A stretch of DNA of 64,000 nucleotides. Origin: Anthonomus grandis grandis. Lineage: Eukaryota > Arthropoda > Insecta > Coleoptera > Curculionidae. Location of the stretch: NCBI RefSeq assembly GCF_022605725.1, contig NC_065550.1:8308001-8372000 (forward strand), given 5' to 3'. Below, one piece after another: positions 49,930 to 62,470 of this stretch (positions are counted from its first letter, which is position 1; each line of letters begins with the position of its first letter). The notes below the pieces were generated by a model that was given only the letters and a program-made list of their open reading frames with translations, had not been told where the DNA came from and ran no database searches. A program made the position numbers and the translations under genes.

Positions 49930-52130
49930 TTGTTCAAACACAAAAACAATAAATTTTCCACAGGACATATACATGTTGAAATACACAAAATAACTGAAAT
50001 GAAAAAGATAAACAGAACAGTATGGTGTGTGTCTTGCTGGTATAAGGAACTAAATGGTGATATTCGGATATATATGGCAATTGATTTTACTGTCTCAGGC
50101 CAACATGTCCATAATTTTCAGCTTAATAAAAACATATCTCATTCTTTTAACTTTAGAAAGGCCAACTTCCACCTCCTTTATGACTTGATCCTTGAAGCTG
50201 ACTGGTCTACTGTGTATTTATCCTCTAACATTAATGATGCATGTGGAGCCCTATATGATATATTGAATGGCATATTTGCCGCACACATTCCTCTTAAGCA
50301 GCAATGTAAAAGAAGATTTCCAAAATATTATTCTCGAGAATTGATTAAGAACATTTATAGGAAAGAAAAGGCTTTCAAGGACTTTAAAATGTACAATTCT
50401 CCATTCTTTCAAAATAAATTCCATTCTCTTAAACGCCTTATCAAACTACAAATACGCAATGAATATAAGTTGTATATATCAAACACAGAAAGGAATATTT
50501 CTTTGGACCCATCTAGCTTTTGGAATTTTATTGGTTCTAAGAAGGCTGGCACCAGGATTCCTGGTATGATGAGGCTACCCGATGACGTGGTAATTAAAGA
50601 TCCACAAGACATAGTTGATGCTTTTGCACTGTATGGTGAGGCATTTATACAATCAAATGTCATTAACCATTCGTCGACGTCTGATAATGTGCCTCACTTT
50701 GACATTTCCAACGTTGATGCTTCCCAGATTATTTTGGCTAGTAAAAAACTCAAAAATAAGTTAACATCTGGTGTAGACGGTGTACCTAGTTTCTTGGTTA
50801 AAGATTGCATTGGTGTCCTGACTGATCCACTGACCTACATTTTCAACTTAATACTGTCAACAGAACAAATTCCTGAAATTTGGAAGACTGCTAAAATAAT
50901 ACCTATTTTAAAAGCTGGAGACTCTGATCAAATCGTGAACTACAGGCCAATCTCATTACTCTGTAACTTCTCAAAAATTTTCGAAATTATCCTGAATTGG
51001 TCGCTATTTAGTCACGCAAAAGAACTCATCTCTGTAGACCAGCATGGATTTTTTAGCAGGCGATCTTGTGTTACTAACTTATCCTGTCTGTCCAGCCACA
51101 TCTGTGAATCACTTGATGTTAATAATCAAGTCAATGTTATTTATACCGACTTCCAAAAAGCCTTTGATCGGATAGACCACTATATTTTGCTGCATAAATT
51201 AACTCAGTATGGTTTTTCAGGGAGATTATTTAATTTATTTTATTCCTACTTGATTGGTAGATCTCAATATGTTGAATATGAGGGCTTTAAATTTGAAACC
51301 TTTTAACGTAACGTCGGGTGTGCCACAGGGCTCGAACCTGGGTCCGCTCCTGTTTAGTTTTTTTATAAATGACTTGATTGAGTCATTCACTTGTCATAGG
51401 CTGGCTTTTGCCGATGATTTGAAGCTATATTTAAATGTATATGGTTTGGAGGATTGTGTTTTTCTTCAGAACTGTCTAAATACATTGGAGGTATGGTGCG
51501 CTGTTAACAGGTTAGGCTTGAATGCGGCTAAATGTAGTGTGGTCAGTTACTCTAGATCAAAAACACCCTTAAATTTTAATTACTTTATTAATGATACTAT
51601 TTTGAGTAGATTAGAGCAAATTACTGATCTTGGTATCACCTTTGACTCTGAATTTACATTCGTTCCACACTTCAACAACATAGTCAAGTCAGCCCTGAGA
51701 AGGCTTGAATTCATAATTAGAAGTTGTCAGAGTTTTACTTTGGAATCTACATTAAGACTGCTGTTCTGTGGCTTTGTGAGATCAAAACTGGAGTTTGGCT
51801 GCATTATATGGAACCCACTCTATCAGAATCATGTTGGTCTCCTTGAATCTGTTCAGCTTAGATTTGCGAAGTTTTTGACCTTCAGGCAGGATGGCATATA
51901 TCTGGTAAGAGGTTTGATCATCGGCAACTATTGGGATGCTTCAATCTACATCCATTACATCTCAGAAGAATGATCTTCTCTGTAAGATTCCTGCATGGGT
52001 TACTGAATGGATTCATTGATAGTCCTGTACTTCTTTCTGGTGTACGTTTCATGGTGCCTAGGCTTAATGCTAGACATCCCACATCCCCTAACATTCTTTC
52101 TGCCAAGGCCTCATACTAACATCCTGTTGA
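49930..52130 (+). pseudogene. Jockey LINE reverse transcriptase, one main frameshift
   Basis: The open frame 49930-51306 carries the pre-RT segment (FNFRKANFHLLYDLILEADW), SGVDGVPSFLVKDCIGVL, NYRPISLLCNFSKIFEIIL, QHGFFSRRSCVTNLSC (with F.S.RSC) and VIYTDFQKAFDRIDHYIL (motif A). It shifts at about 51300 into 51254-51973: TSGVPQGSNLGPLLFSFFIN (motif B), HRLAFADDLKLYL (intact FADD, about 51405), LGLNAAKCSVVSY, DLGITFDSEFTF, and FGCIIWNPLYQNHV. The region after 51970 (CFNLHPLHLRRMIFSVRFLH) is in another frame. Confidence 0.88.
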
Positions 52131-52555
52131 AATCGCCACTATATACAATACGCGCTATATTTAATCAGATCTGTCACATGTGCGATATAAATTTCTCTCC
52201 AGTTCATGTGATTGTCAATATCTTGGTGGATCGTTACTCTTGGGATTAAGACCCATGTGTTTATGTTATAGTTAGTAGGTATATTGCAGTTAATTTAATT
52301 TAATTTTGTTGAATATGTGATTATCTTGTTAAACTTTTATAATTGGGTTTTTATATCATATTAATAGTTATTTATTCTAATTTTTTGGATAACTTTTGAG
52401 ATTGTGACTTTACTTTACTTTTGTTCTTTTCTTTTCATTCTTTTAGGTTTATTTTTGTGTGTTTTTTTAACTATATTTTTCATTATTTTGCAACTGTCTC
52501 CTGTTATTGGGCAAGTTGCCTGTTGGAAATAAAGGCTTATTATTATCATTATAAG
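49930..52555 (+). mobile_element. Jockey-clade LINE, 5' truncated
   Basis: It runs from the end of the endonuclease linker to a 3' end at about 52520-52555 (GGAAATAAAGGCTTATTATT, polyadenylation signal and TTA repeats). RT is nearly complete. The start is approximate, since coding resemblance fades into A-rich DNA. Confidence 0.85.
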
Positions 52556-53107
52556 TTTTACTGAATTAGATTTAATAAGGCTTTGTCAATAAGTACACAA
52601 TAAAGCTACTTTTTTGAATTTGAATATACCCCAATAAATGTTCACTATACCCAAAAGTGACTGGAACTATGAAAAATTATTAATTATCTATTACATAACC
52701 CTTTCTTATCCCTTACAAGCATAAATTACTTATGCTTCTGGGTAACTTGCCTATTTGCAATTAATTAGGAAGTTTATATTATAAGAAATAATTTTGTAAA
52801 TTGGCAAATAATTAACTAAAAAAAATTAACTTATTTTATTTTTATCCTACAAGTTATGAAAATACACATTTATCTAAATAGGTTCCAAACTAATAATTAT
52901 TTATATATGTTGATTTGGTATTTTAAATTGCCAATAAAAATAGGAGTGTTACTGTTGCAATTTTGCTTTAATAAAAAAGTAAATAATGCAGGTGTGATAA
53001 GAATCAGCTGACACTGTAATAAGTCAATCATATTGGGGTATAAAATAAATGGCTTTTTTATTATAGCATTAAATATTTCCTATAGTAAATAAATACAAAA
53101 AACTTAC
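52556..53107. other. Unrecognised AT-rich stretch (possible host intron)
   Basis: No coding signal. If the exons at 53108-53617 belong to a host gene, this is the start of its next intron. Confidence 0.35.
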
Positions 53108-53242
53108 CAATTTTATTAGTAGATAAATTTTTGGAAAAATGTCCTAGATCAAACTGCTTGTGTAATGAAAAATGTAACTTTTCATCCAAACAAAGAAAAA
53201 TTACAATTATTGATTTTTCTCCATGACACAGTTCATGGAAAC
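53108..53242 (-). CDS. Candidate host exon of unknown gene
   Basis: The minus strand is open from acceptor TTTTTAG|GTTTCC to donor AAAATTG|GTAAGT (135 nt). In the frame set by the preceding exon it encodes FHELCHGEKSIIVIFLCLDE then KLHFSLHKQFDLGHFSKNLS and TNKI. I do not recognise the protein. Good splice signals at both ends, a single open frame, and agreement in phase with the 34 nt exon upstream are the only support. No transposon protein matches it. Confidence 0.4.
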
Positions 53243-53583
53243 CTAAAAATACATAGACATGGTAAATTTACATTTCCCATTAACATAAGTACATGAATTA
53301 TTTTAAAAAATGGGAATAAATGTTGTGAAAAATTGCCATATAAGGTGTTCGAAAAAAAGTGTAAATTATAGAAAATAATTGAGTGACAACTAGATTTATA
53401 TAGTAAAGAGGTGCTTGTGATACCTAATAAACATTTTTTTGAGGTAATTAGCAATTTATTGCAATGAAAAATGCATAAAATGACCTAAATTTGAAAAGTG
53501 AAGCGCAATTTTCTAGTCAATAAAGGCAGACATGTTTAATATTAATATGGAGAATAACACTAGAACAAAGAGATTATATTTAC

Positions 53584-53617
53584 CAAAAATTATAGCGTCA
53601 CATGCTAATCCGCGTAT
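53584..53617 (-). CDS. Candidate 34 nt host micro-exon
   Basis: It runs from TTTTTAG|ATACGC to TTTTTG|GTAAAT. In the frame that continues into 53242 it reads IRGLACDAIIFG. Its origin and the start codon are unresolved: the next upstream candidate exon carries an in-frame TAG. Confidence 0.3.
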
Positions 53618-53852
53618 CTAAAAACACAAAAAAACAGTCGCAACTCCAATTTTGCAATTCGACGCGATTAGAATTAAAAACAAACGACGTTATTTCGGAA
53701 ACGGAATCAAAACAATCACAAATATATCAGAGGCTTTGGCCGAAATCAGCTGTTCGCTATCAAACAATGGCAAGCAGAAATGTCAAAACAAAGCAAGATT
53801 TTAAATGTAAACTTACAAAATTGCAGTGACAATCTAGGCTTAAGGCTTACCT

Positions 53853-54110
53853 GTTTCTATAAGTTTTCCGAAAATTTTCCAAGAAAACAGTCGAAATATT
53901 CAGCGATTTTCTTGCCCAAAACCGACTGCCACATGAACCACGGTTTTCGAACTGGTTGAATGTCCTTCAAAAATCAAAAAGGCGACACGCGATTGGCCAA
54001 TAGCGTAAAAGATCTTTGTCAGTTCGATGCTGCTATTGGCCTGACTGTTTCCAAACAAAAACATCATGGAAAAGCCACGTTGCCGGATGATATGAATGTT
54101 CATTAAAAAT
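53853..54110 (-). promoter_or_regulatory. Promoter-like block and possible non-coding first exon
   Basis: Higher GC than its surroundings. It contains ATTGGCCAAT-type inverted CCAAT boxes (about 53991-54002) and a further ATTGG (about 54033), and ends on the minus strand in a consensus donor AACAG|GTAAGC at 53853. Reading it as coding gives a short frame MWQSVLGKKIAEYFDCFLGK that stops (TAG) six bases before the donor. Confidence 0.35.
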
Positions 54111-54522
54111 CTGAAAATCTTATCTAAGTACCTGAAAAAAAGATTCAGGAACGGACTTTAAAAGTAAACAAAAAACTAAAATATACCTGTGTTCAAACTC
54201 AAAAATGCTTTATTCAAATTCAAAAAAGTTTATTTGCCAATATCAAAAATTACAAAACAGTTGTACTTATGATGTAAGTGAAGTTAGCAAATAGGAATGC
54301 ATCTCGATTATAAAAACCGTTTCTCAAAAGTACCTCTCCAAGACGCATTTTTAAGTGATACATCCTCAAGAAAAAGCAACAAGAAAGGAAACAAAATAAA
54401 AAATAAATAAAAAAACCTTAGGTAAGAATATTTTTTCGATTCATTTTGATAGTGAGAGCTTAAAAAAAATTAAAGAAATACAATTTATTTATATTTATGT
54501 ACACAGGGCAGGGGTAGGCAGC
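54111..54522. other. Intergenic, nothing recognised
   Basis: AT-rich spacer up to the hAT target-site duplication. Confidence 0.4.
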
Positions 54523-55486
54523 GACTGAATCAGGCCTGGATTACCCATGGGGCTAAAGGGGCTGGAGCCCCGGGCCCCGTCATTCAGAGGGGCCCCACTG
54601 AATACGTAACTTTCCAGCACTCTTAAAAAGACTATCTATCAAAATGCGTTTACAGACTGACTCTAACTTTATTAGATTTTGTGTTATTAAATTTTAAAAA
54701 ACCGGCTAAAAACAATAATTTTTGACGCCTGCATTTCCCCTTAACAATTTGGTCAATAGGCAATAAACCCGGAGTTGAAAAGAATTTATATTTGCAGTTT
54801 TGCAGGTGTTTATTTATTTAGGTTTTCTGCTTATTTTAATTTACGATTTATATTATTATATACTTGGATCTGCTTTTTATTGGTATTGCTGGTTTTCTAG
54901 GCTTCGATGTTCTTTGTTTTTTTACAAAACCATTTATACTAAAATTATTCCTGCGGCGAGACGCTCGAGTTTTTTAAAGGCATCTTTGTTCTTTCTATAT
55001 TATTCCTTTTCTATGGCTTGTTTTGATGTTGTTTTAGACAGTGCTTTTTATCCAGAGATCTGATTGATTTCAGATCTAGGGGAAATACCGCAGCCGCTGA
55101 TGAAACATACATAGACGCTGCGTTATTGGTATCGGTTTATTCTGTATAGTTTCAGAGCTTCGCATCCGCTCTTGGGAGAGTTTTGAGTCTGTTGGAAGTT
55201 GGAAGCAGTGATTATACGTTATTAACTTTTTTACTTTTGACCTTATAAGCTATAGCCTAGCTATAAATAAATAGTCAGCGTTGCTGCGTTCTGAGTCGTG
55301 TGGTAAGTGGGGATCACAGATTTATAAAAGCTGCTTATCATTTTACACTAATCATTTTATTTTAAATTTGTTAAATGTGTTTTAAATATTATAGAGGAAG
55401 ACAATAGAAAATACGTTTACGCACCCATTGAACTTGAACACTGATATATTTATTCTAATTCGGTGCCCGTGGCCCGTGCCAACATA

Positions 55487-58186
55487 ATGGATAGTAACCA
55501 ATCAAAATTGAGCCGACACAAAAGCGGCGCTCAAAAAAGAAAAGTAAGTACAGTTTGATTAGTTCTATATTGCTATAAAGAGCATGGCTTCAATTTATGA
55601 GAATAACTAAAAATAATTATTTAAGGCAGCCGAGGAAAAGTTAGAAAGAGTAAAGAAACTGCCCAAAATAACAAGTTTTTTAAGTAAACCTAAACCTCCA
55701 ATTGAAAAGGATTCCACTGAAAATAGTTCTGACTTAGGAAACGCAAACATTAAGAGTAGTGATGGTACTATAATAAGCGGCACTAATGATGATAATTCGC
55801 AAGATGGAAATTTAAAAGAAAATTCAGCAGAATCAGGTATTACTTAATTTAATTTAAAGCAAAGTTTTTTAAAGAATTTTAATTTTTTTTTTATTTAAAA
55901 AAATGGGTTAAAATTTTCCAGAGTTTTAATGGTACCTAAAATTAATTTTACATTTTCAATTAATATTTTTATTTTAGGGCCTTCAACAGGTAAATCGGAT
56001 TCAACCTTTTCCCTTGAACGTAGTTTATTGCCACCTAATAAGGATCCGGCGAAATGGCCAGAGATAATTAGCGATAATTTAATAGATTTTTATTTGGAAA
56101 AAGGAGTCGAATATTTTCAAAATTTTGACTCTAATAAAAGTTTTAAAGCTTCATTAAGATCGTACAAATCCCAAAATAGAAAATTTGGAATATCAATGGT
56201 ATACAAAATTTTGGTAAACGGGGAAACGGTAAGGAGGCAGTGGATTTTATATTCTCCCAGCACCGGCAATATTTGCTGCTTTTCTTGCAAACTTTTTAAT
56301 TTTAACAAAAGTGCTTCATTTTGTTGTGGGTTCTCAGATTGGAAAAAGGGTCCTGAAAAAATCGAACTACACGAAAACAGCAAAGAGCATAGGACTTGTA
56401 TGAATAAACTTCTTTGAGAATTAATTTAAAAGAACGAGTAGACAAAACTATTGCAGAAGCCTTTCAGAAAGAAAATAATTATTGGATTGATGTTTTTAAA
56501 AGAATTATAGTTGTAATTAAATTTCTGGTAGAAAGAGGTCTGCCTTTTCGTGGTGATAATGAGTTTTTTGGGTCACCATCTAATGGTCTTTACATGGGAA
56601 TGTTGGAACTAATTGCCAAATTTGATCCTTTTAATAAGATAATCATATTAAGAATTATGGGAATAAAGGTAAAGGCACTGTTTCTCATTTGTCTAAGACT
56701 ATCTGCGAGGAGTTTTTCCAAATAATGTCCGATAAAGTACTAAAAAAGATTATAGAAGATATAATAGCATCAAAATATTTTTCAATAATAGTGGATTCGA
56801 CTCCAGATTTATCGCACGTAGATCAGTTATCGATAATTATCCGCTTTTGCTCTAGTGAAAAGGGTGGGCAAGTATATGAGAGATTTTTAGGATTTGTAAC
56901 TATTTTCATACTGGTCATACTGGTAAATCCCTGTCGGAGGTTGTTATAAAATTTTTGACAAAAAATACGCTGGATTTAAAATTTTGTCGTGGACAGTCAT
57001 ACGACAATGCTAGTAATATGTCGGGGCAGTATAATGGCCTTCAAGCATATATAAAAGAAATTGCAAAGGTAGCTTTTTACGTGCCATGTTTTGCACACTC
57101 TTTAAATTTAGTTGGAGAATGTGCTGAGGACAATTGCCTTGATGCTACAAAGGTTTTTAATTTTTTGCAAAAATTGTATGCTTTTTTTGGGTCCTCCACA
57201 CATCGATGGCATTTGCTTTTAAATAATATTGGCAAAAAAAGCAAATGTCCAAAAAAACAGCTGCTTAAAAATGATGTCGGATGATCCATCAGAAAAAAAA
57301 GACACCAAGTTAGAAGCCATGGGACTTTCTAAACAAATGATAAAAATGGAGACTCTTGTAATGGATACCTTTTGGAGCAAAATTTTAAGACTTTTTGGGG
57401 AAGCTTCCAATATACTTCAAAAGCCAGGTCTGGATTTGTTGTTTGGTGAAAACATTTTAAAAGGGCTAATCAGAAGTGTTTCCTGTTTCCGAGACCAATT
57501 TGACTTGTTTGAAGAAGAAGCCAAAAATTTACTACCACAGGAAGAATATGAGTATTCTATGAGCAGGTCAAAGCGACAAAAAAAAATACCCGAACGGTAA
57601 AAATGAAATATTATTGAATGAAAGAGAATTATTTCGTACGCAGTCATTTTTAGTAATAGTAGATAAGCTGGTCAATGAATTAGAACGACGGTGTAATGCA
57701 TATTCAGATCTTGCCCAGTTGTTTGGTTTGATTTTAAAACTCAGCTCTAATGTATGTTTATCTAAATCAGAAGTTGAAGAGTTTTCTGCAAAAGTAATAA
57801 GCGTGTACGCAGATGACCTAAATATTAATTTAACAGATGAGCTGGTATTTTTCTCGGAACTTCTTAAAACCTCTTCCGAAAAAATCTGCAATCCACTTGA
57901 TCTTTTAAGATATATTTTAGAACACCAATTAATTGACATGTTTCCTAACGTATATACGCTTTTGAAAATGTTTCTATCGATACCAATAGCAAATCGTGAG
58001 TCTGAACGTTCCTTTTCCAAGCTAGTTTATATAAAAAATAAATATAGAGCCACAATGCAGGAGGAACGTCTGTCTTCTTTAACATTCATGTGTTTAGAAA
58101 GGGACGTTTTGAAAGAAAGAAAGAAAGAAAGAAAATGTGCTATATTACGTAAGAATAATCTTGTGTACAAGCATCCTACAAGCTAA
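55487..58186 (+). pseudogene. hAT transposase (TTF zinc finger / DUF4371 type), spliced but broken
   Basis: Exon 1 is 55487-55543 (MDSNQSKLSRHKSGAQKRK, donor GTAAGT). Exon 2 is 55626-55836 (AAEEKLERVKKLPKITSFLS). Exon 3 starts at 55978 (GPSTGKSDSTF) and runs to 58186. Exon 3 holds a TTF-type zinc finger (CCFSCKLF, FSDWKKGPEKIELHENSKEH, about 56270-56400), a core with FSIIVDSTPDLSHVDQLSII (first catalytic Asp, about 56790) and RGQSYDNASNMSG (second Asp, about 57000). It ends in the hAT C-terminal dimerisation domain (FLSIPIANRESERSFSKLVY, about 57990). Proteins of this type (ZMYM1-like) are ~700-800 residues. At least four frameshifts and one internal deletion near 57240. All exon phases fit. 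Confidence 0.9.
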
Positions 58187-58382
58187 AAAAACAAAACACA
58201 AATACAATTTCAAAAATTGACAAAACAATGAACAAAATTAAACACAAGAAGACATAACTTTTTGAACATACTTAAATTAAAGATAACTAAATAAAACAAT
58301 CAATTACTAAATAAAGGTAAACTTATTGACAAAACTAGAGAAGAAAAAAGGAAAAAAAGAAAACTTTCCAACATGTCCAAGG

Positions 58383-58835
58383 TTAAAACCTATCATTAAA
58401 AAAGTCATCCAGGTTATAATATGCCTTAGAAAATAAAAGCGACTTTAATTCTCTTTTAAATTTCTTAATATCCGATATATGTCTAACACACAGAGGAACA
58501 TGATTGTAAATTTTTTTACTTATGTAAATTAATGAGTTTTTGGTAAGGGAAGACGTAGGAATAGGTAGGGGAACATCATTTACACGACGAGTCAAATGGC
58601 CAGTGTCAGAGGATAGTTTGGGAATTTTGTGAATAAAAGCAGCTGTTTCTAAGATAAAGAGTGAAAAAAGAGTTAGGCTTTTTTCAGAAAAGGATTTAGA
58701 GTTTAATGACGTAATAGAAGATTTTGTAAAACTGAAATTACGAAAAGGTGTTTTAATATTCCTATTTTCAAAAAAACTGTTTCTTTTATATAAGTAATAT
58801 ATATGTAGTGTTATAAATAATATTTTTTGCATTTT
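58383..58835 (-). pseudogene. LINE RT C-terminal fragment inside the hAT element
   Basis: The minus strand is open from 58832 (SFFENRNIKTPFRNF) to VPLPIPTSSLTKNSLIYISK and LFSKAYYNLDDFFNDRF at 58383, the same C-terminal ending as the LINE at 48642. It is 5' truncated; the 3' UTR reaches towards 58190. It postdates the hAT. Confidence 0.8.
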
Positions 58836-58907
58836 ATTTATAAGGGGCCCCTTGATCCTTTATTAGTCCCAGGCCCCATTAAACCTTAATCCGGCCATGG
58901 ACTGAAT

Positions 58908-59312
58908 CAGGGAAGCGCAGGAGAGGAAACAGATCCAATATATGTATATGAATATAAATAATATGATACAGGTATATCTTGTTAAATGCGAAACGAAAAT
59001 GTAAGTGTAGACTTGACCCAGTACAGTGATATGACACAATCTAAATGAAAAGAGACTGGAAAAAAATCCAATTTACATTCATCTCAATACATATTTAATT
59101 ATTAGGCATCATACGGTGACTGCATAAGCATAAGCATATTATCTTTAATTATATAATATAATTCTATTGACAAAGCTAGGGTTTTAAAAATGCTAAATAA
59201 AGTAATAACTTAAATTACAGAGAAGTCCAAAAATAAATGACAGACAGGTTAGATAACGAATAATTATAAATATTAAACTATAAATTGTGACTATAAAAAA
59301 ATATTTACATTT
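58908..59312. other. Intergenic, nothing recognised
   Basis: AT-rich spacer between the hAT and the next mariner. Confidence 0.4.
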
Positions 59313-60009
59313 ATAGGGTGATTCAAATGCGACCTTCAACATATATGAGGATCTCGGAATCGGCAAAGTTGAGAATTTTTGAGCTTAGCAATAGCTATGC
59401 CGTTTAAAAAAATTAAAAATTCTTTTTTGTAATGGTTCCGACGATATTCAAAGAAATACGAAATATTGAAAAATCGATAATTTTTTTATGAGTTTGTATA
59501 CTTATATCTTATTCGATTTGAAAATAATTTGCACTTTTGCATTGCCACTTTTTTCGTGCTACATGACGGGGTTTCAATCGTCATCAATTTTGTTTTTTCT
59601 TATAGGAGCCATATTTAAAATCTTTGCAAAATTCCCTTTTTATAATATATCACAGGTAATATTTGTTCTTAGAAAAAACTAAATTTGCCGAGGTGTGTTT
59701 TATGCACAGCCTAAACAGACAAAAGAATATTTAATCTGTCAATATATGTTACACGTTATCAATACAAGATAGACAGAAATACTAGCAATGCAATACCCTA
59801 TAAATAGTAGTGCACATATTACTTCTGGGCTACACCCTTAATATTTTCGAACTGCTGTAAATATTTCAAAAGAGACTAAATTAATCTATTTACTCCAAAC
59901 AAAACTAGGAAAACTTTATTAACAATTTTATTTCATATTGAGCTTAAAACCCTTGGTAAATAAATAAAAAAAAAACACTAAATTTAACAACAAAAAACAT
60001 TTATCTTAA

Positions 60010-60201
60010 AATAAAATTAATTGCTCAAATTGTTGTCCCTGTGTATCAAGATACAATTGCACTCTTTTATGAATATTGAGCACCGCGCGATTTATTTCTC
60101 ATCCACTTATCTGTTACACTCCCTAATAGTAATTAACCGCATCTCCTCAATATTTTGAAATTCTCCCCTCGCATAAATTCGATTCTTTAGTGTTGATAAT
60201 A
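60010..60201 (-). pseudogene. Outer mariner transposase, C-terminus
   Basis: The minus strand reads LKNRIYARGEFQNIEEMRLI and TIRECNR, the C-terminal helices typical of mariner transposases. It continues the piece at 62217-62460 when the inner element is removed. Confidence 0.75.
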
Positions 60202-62216
60202 TAGGGTGTCCCGAAAAAGGAGGCCAATCCGCCGGCCACATATAGGGTGGACCAAAATAATGCCATTTTTTAATTACGGGCGCTCGGTATTCAATATCTA
60301 GGGCGTGAAAATGAGAAATATAAAATCTTTTTTTTGTGTTTCATAGTTTTGAAGTTCAAGTGTTTCATAAGATATTGATTTAAAATTTGGTGTGAGGGGG
60401 TTTTTTGGAACGAGAAATTGAGATTCGTTCACGGATTCGCTATACCTTGCACAGAGCGCCACCTGCGATATATTGCATGAGTTAAAAATACTAAAACATT
60501 TTTGTACCCCTGTATAATTATTTTAATTACATATTTGTATTTGGTGTGTTTTCTTACAACTTATAAAACCATAATGGCTTATAGACCAAGAAATGTACCC
60601 TTTTTCGAAATGGCGGATATGGTTTTGATGTTTAGTAAGTTTTAAATATTATTGTAAACACTAAATACCTGTCAATTCTCAACCAGGAAAATGTGACTCC
60701 AATGCTAGTTTAGCCGCTATGCCCAGATATTTTCAACCCGATTTTATCCCAAAAGAAAATATTTTTTAAATTTGATTAACCGCCTAAGGGAGGCTGAAAG
60801 TTTCAGCGAAAGATGGAAGGGTAATTGCAGCCGACCTCGTGCGGTTCAACCAGGGCAAGAGGAAGAAATTTTAAGAATTGTCGAAGAACCACCAAACATT
60901 AGTTCTAGGGTTTTGGCTGAACGGGTGAGAAATATTGAGAAAACCGAGATACATAATATTTTACGCAGTCAACAACTTTACCCATTTCATCTTCAAAAAG
61001 TACAGGGTCTTTTACCCTACGATCCCGAGGCAAGACTTGCTTTTTGTAGATGGTTATGTGACATAAATAATAGAAATGTGGATTTTATAAGGGGAATTCT
61101 ATTTACTAACAAAGCCACGTTCGCAAGAAACGACATGACAAATATCCATAACGCACACATATGGGCTGATGAGAATCCTAGGGCCATAGTTGAGACACAC
61201 ACACGTCAAGTAAATTTAAAAGTCAATGTGTGGGCAGGTGTTGTGAATAACTTTCTTTTAAGACCTGTCATTTTACAAGGTAATTTGACTGGTGATTCAT
61301 TTCTGTTGTTTCTACAATAAATACTGCCCAATTTGCTTGATTATTTGCCTCTAAATTTAAGACAAAATCTTTGGTTTCAACTCGACGGTGCTCCGGCTCA
61401 TTTTGCTATAAATGTTAGGAACTATTTACATCAAGTATTTCCCAATCGCTGGATTGATTGATATCGAGATGCTCCTGTTCCGTTCGCCCTACCTTACACC
61501 TTTGGATTTTTCAGTCTGGGAATTAAATATTTTGTGTATATGGGTTCGATTTTAAACGAGAATCATTTAAGGGAAAGAATCATTGCAGCTGGAGAGCATT
61601 TCAGGTTGAAACCAAATAATTTTCAAAGCCTTAGATATTCTTTAATAAAGAGGGCTTCTATGTGTATACAAATGAATGGAGGTCACGTAGAACAAATAAT
61701 TTAGGGTCAATATTCTATGATTTTTATTATAATAAGTAATTTAGCATTAATTTAGAAAAAAATAATTTAGGTTTATTTTGTTAACTTGTTAAAATGTATC
61801 TACATTTTAAAATTAAGATATCTAATAAACGGATTCTTAGGCCGACATTTACTAAGAATACTTTTTTTACAAGAAAAGTTTGGATAATGATAATTTTTCA
61901 CTAGAACTTTATTATCCAGAGGTACAAAACAGTTTTGGTATTTTTAACACATACCGCAGGTGGCGCCCTCTGCAAGGTATAACGGATCCGTGAACGGATT
62001 TCAATTTCTCGTTCCAAAAAACACCTCACACTAAATTTTAATTTAATATCTTATGAAACACTCGACTTACTTCAAAAAAGCGATTTTATATTTCTCATTT
62101 TGACGCCCTGTATATTGAATACTGAGCGCCCAATTAAAAAATGGCATAACGAAAGTCGCATTATTTTGGTCCACCCTATATGTGGCCGGCGGACTGGCCT
62201 CTTTTTTCCGGACACA
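60202..62216 (+). mobile_element. Inner mariner with compound TIRs
   Basis: The terminal inverted repeats begin AGGGTGTCCCGAAAAAGGAG (left) and, inverted, GTGTCCGGAAAAAAGAGG (right), each followed by GCCGGCCACATATAGGGTGG ~40 bp inside. The arms match to about 60480 and 61960. It interrupts the outer mariner transposase. Confidence 0.88.
60574..61703 (+). pseudogene. Inner mariner transposase, with an intron
   Basis: It starts at ATG 60574 (MAYRPRNVPFFEMADMVLMF). A GT..AG intron of about 55 bp (TTTA|GTAAGT to ACCAG|GAAAAT, about 60632-60688) rejoins as KCDSNASLAAM. The HTH and linker (LREAESFSERWKGN, PPNISSRVLAERVRNIEKTE) follow, then GILFTNKATFARND (first Asp changed to Asn), stop at 61318, WFQLDGAPAHFAIN (second Asp) and a frameshifted remainder ending NGGHVEQII at 61703. 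Non-functional. Confidence 0.82.
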
Positions 62217-62470
62217 ATATGTATCTAATAACCCAAAAAAATCGATCTAAAATATTCAAATCAGGAAACTTTGCCGGCCATCTTACTGGACCATTATTTC
62301 CAATCCACGTGTCACCAAACCTTTCTGTAAGATAATTAAAAACTTGTCCTGTATTATGTGGGGGATTTTAAGTAAAGTATGCGGTTGCTGTCGCTCCGGA
62401 TACATCAACAAATACATTTCTGACGTCTGGATTTCTTTCTGGCATTTCTATCGTATCTATAATAAATTTT
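62217..62470 (-). pseudogene. Outer mariner transposase, catalytic piece
   Basis: The minus strand reads RNVFVDVSGATATAYFT (degraded), HNTGQVFNYLTERFGDTWIG and NNGPVRWPAKFPDLNILDRF (third Asp). The N-terminal half is missing; only ~180 bp separate it from the right TIR. Confidence 0.78.

Larger units (their letters stand above)
54531..58899 (+). mobile_element. hAT transposon, 4.37 kb, with perfect 8 bp duplication
   Basis: GACTGAAT occurs at 54523-54530 and 58900-58907. The ends CAGGCCTGGATTA and, inverted, CATGGCCGGATTA match 11 of 13. A GC-rich subterminal region (GGGGCC repeats) marks both ends. The interior has a spliced hAT transposase on the plus strand and, near the right end, a LINE fragment inserted on the minus strand. 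Confidence 0.93.

Noticed and set aside
53853..54103. Protein-coding first exon (MWQSVLGKK...) with stop-codon readthrough
   Set aside because: An in-frame TAG lies just before the donor and no known family supports recoding; a non-coding exon is simpler.
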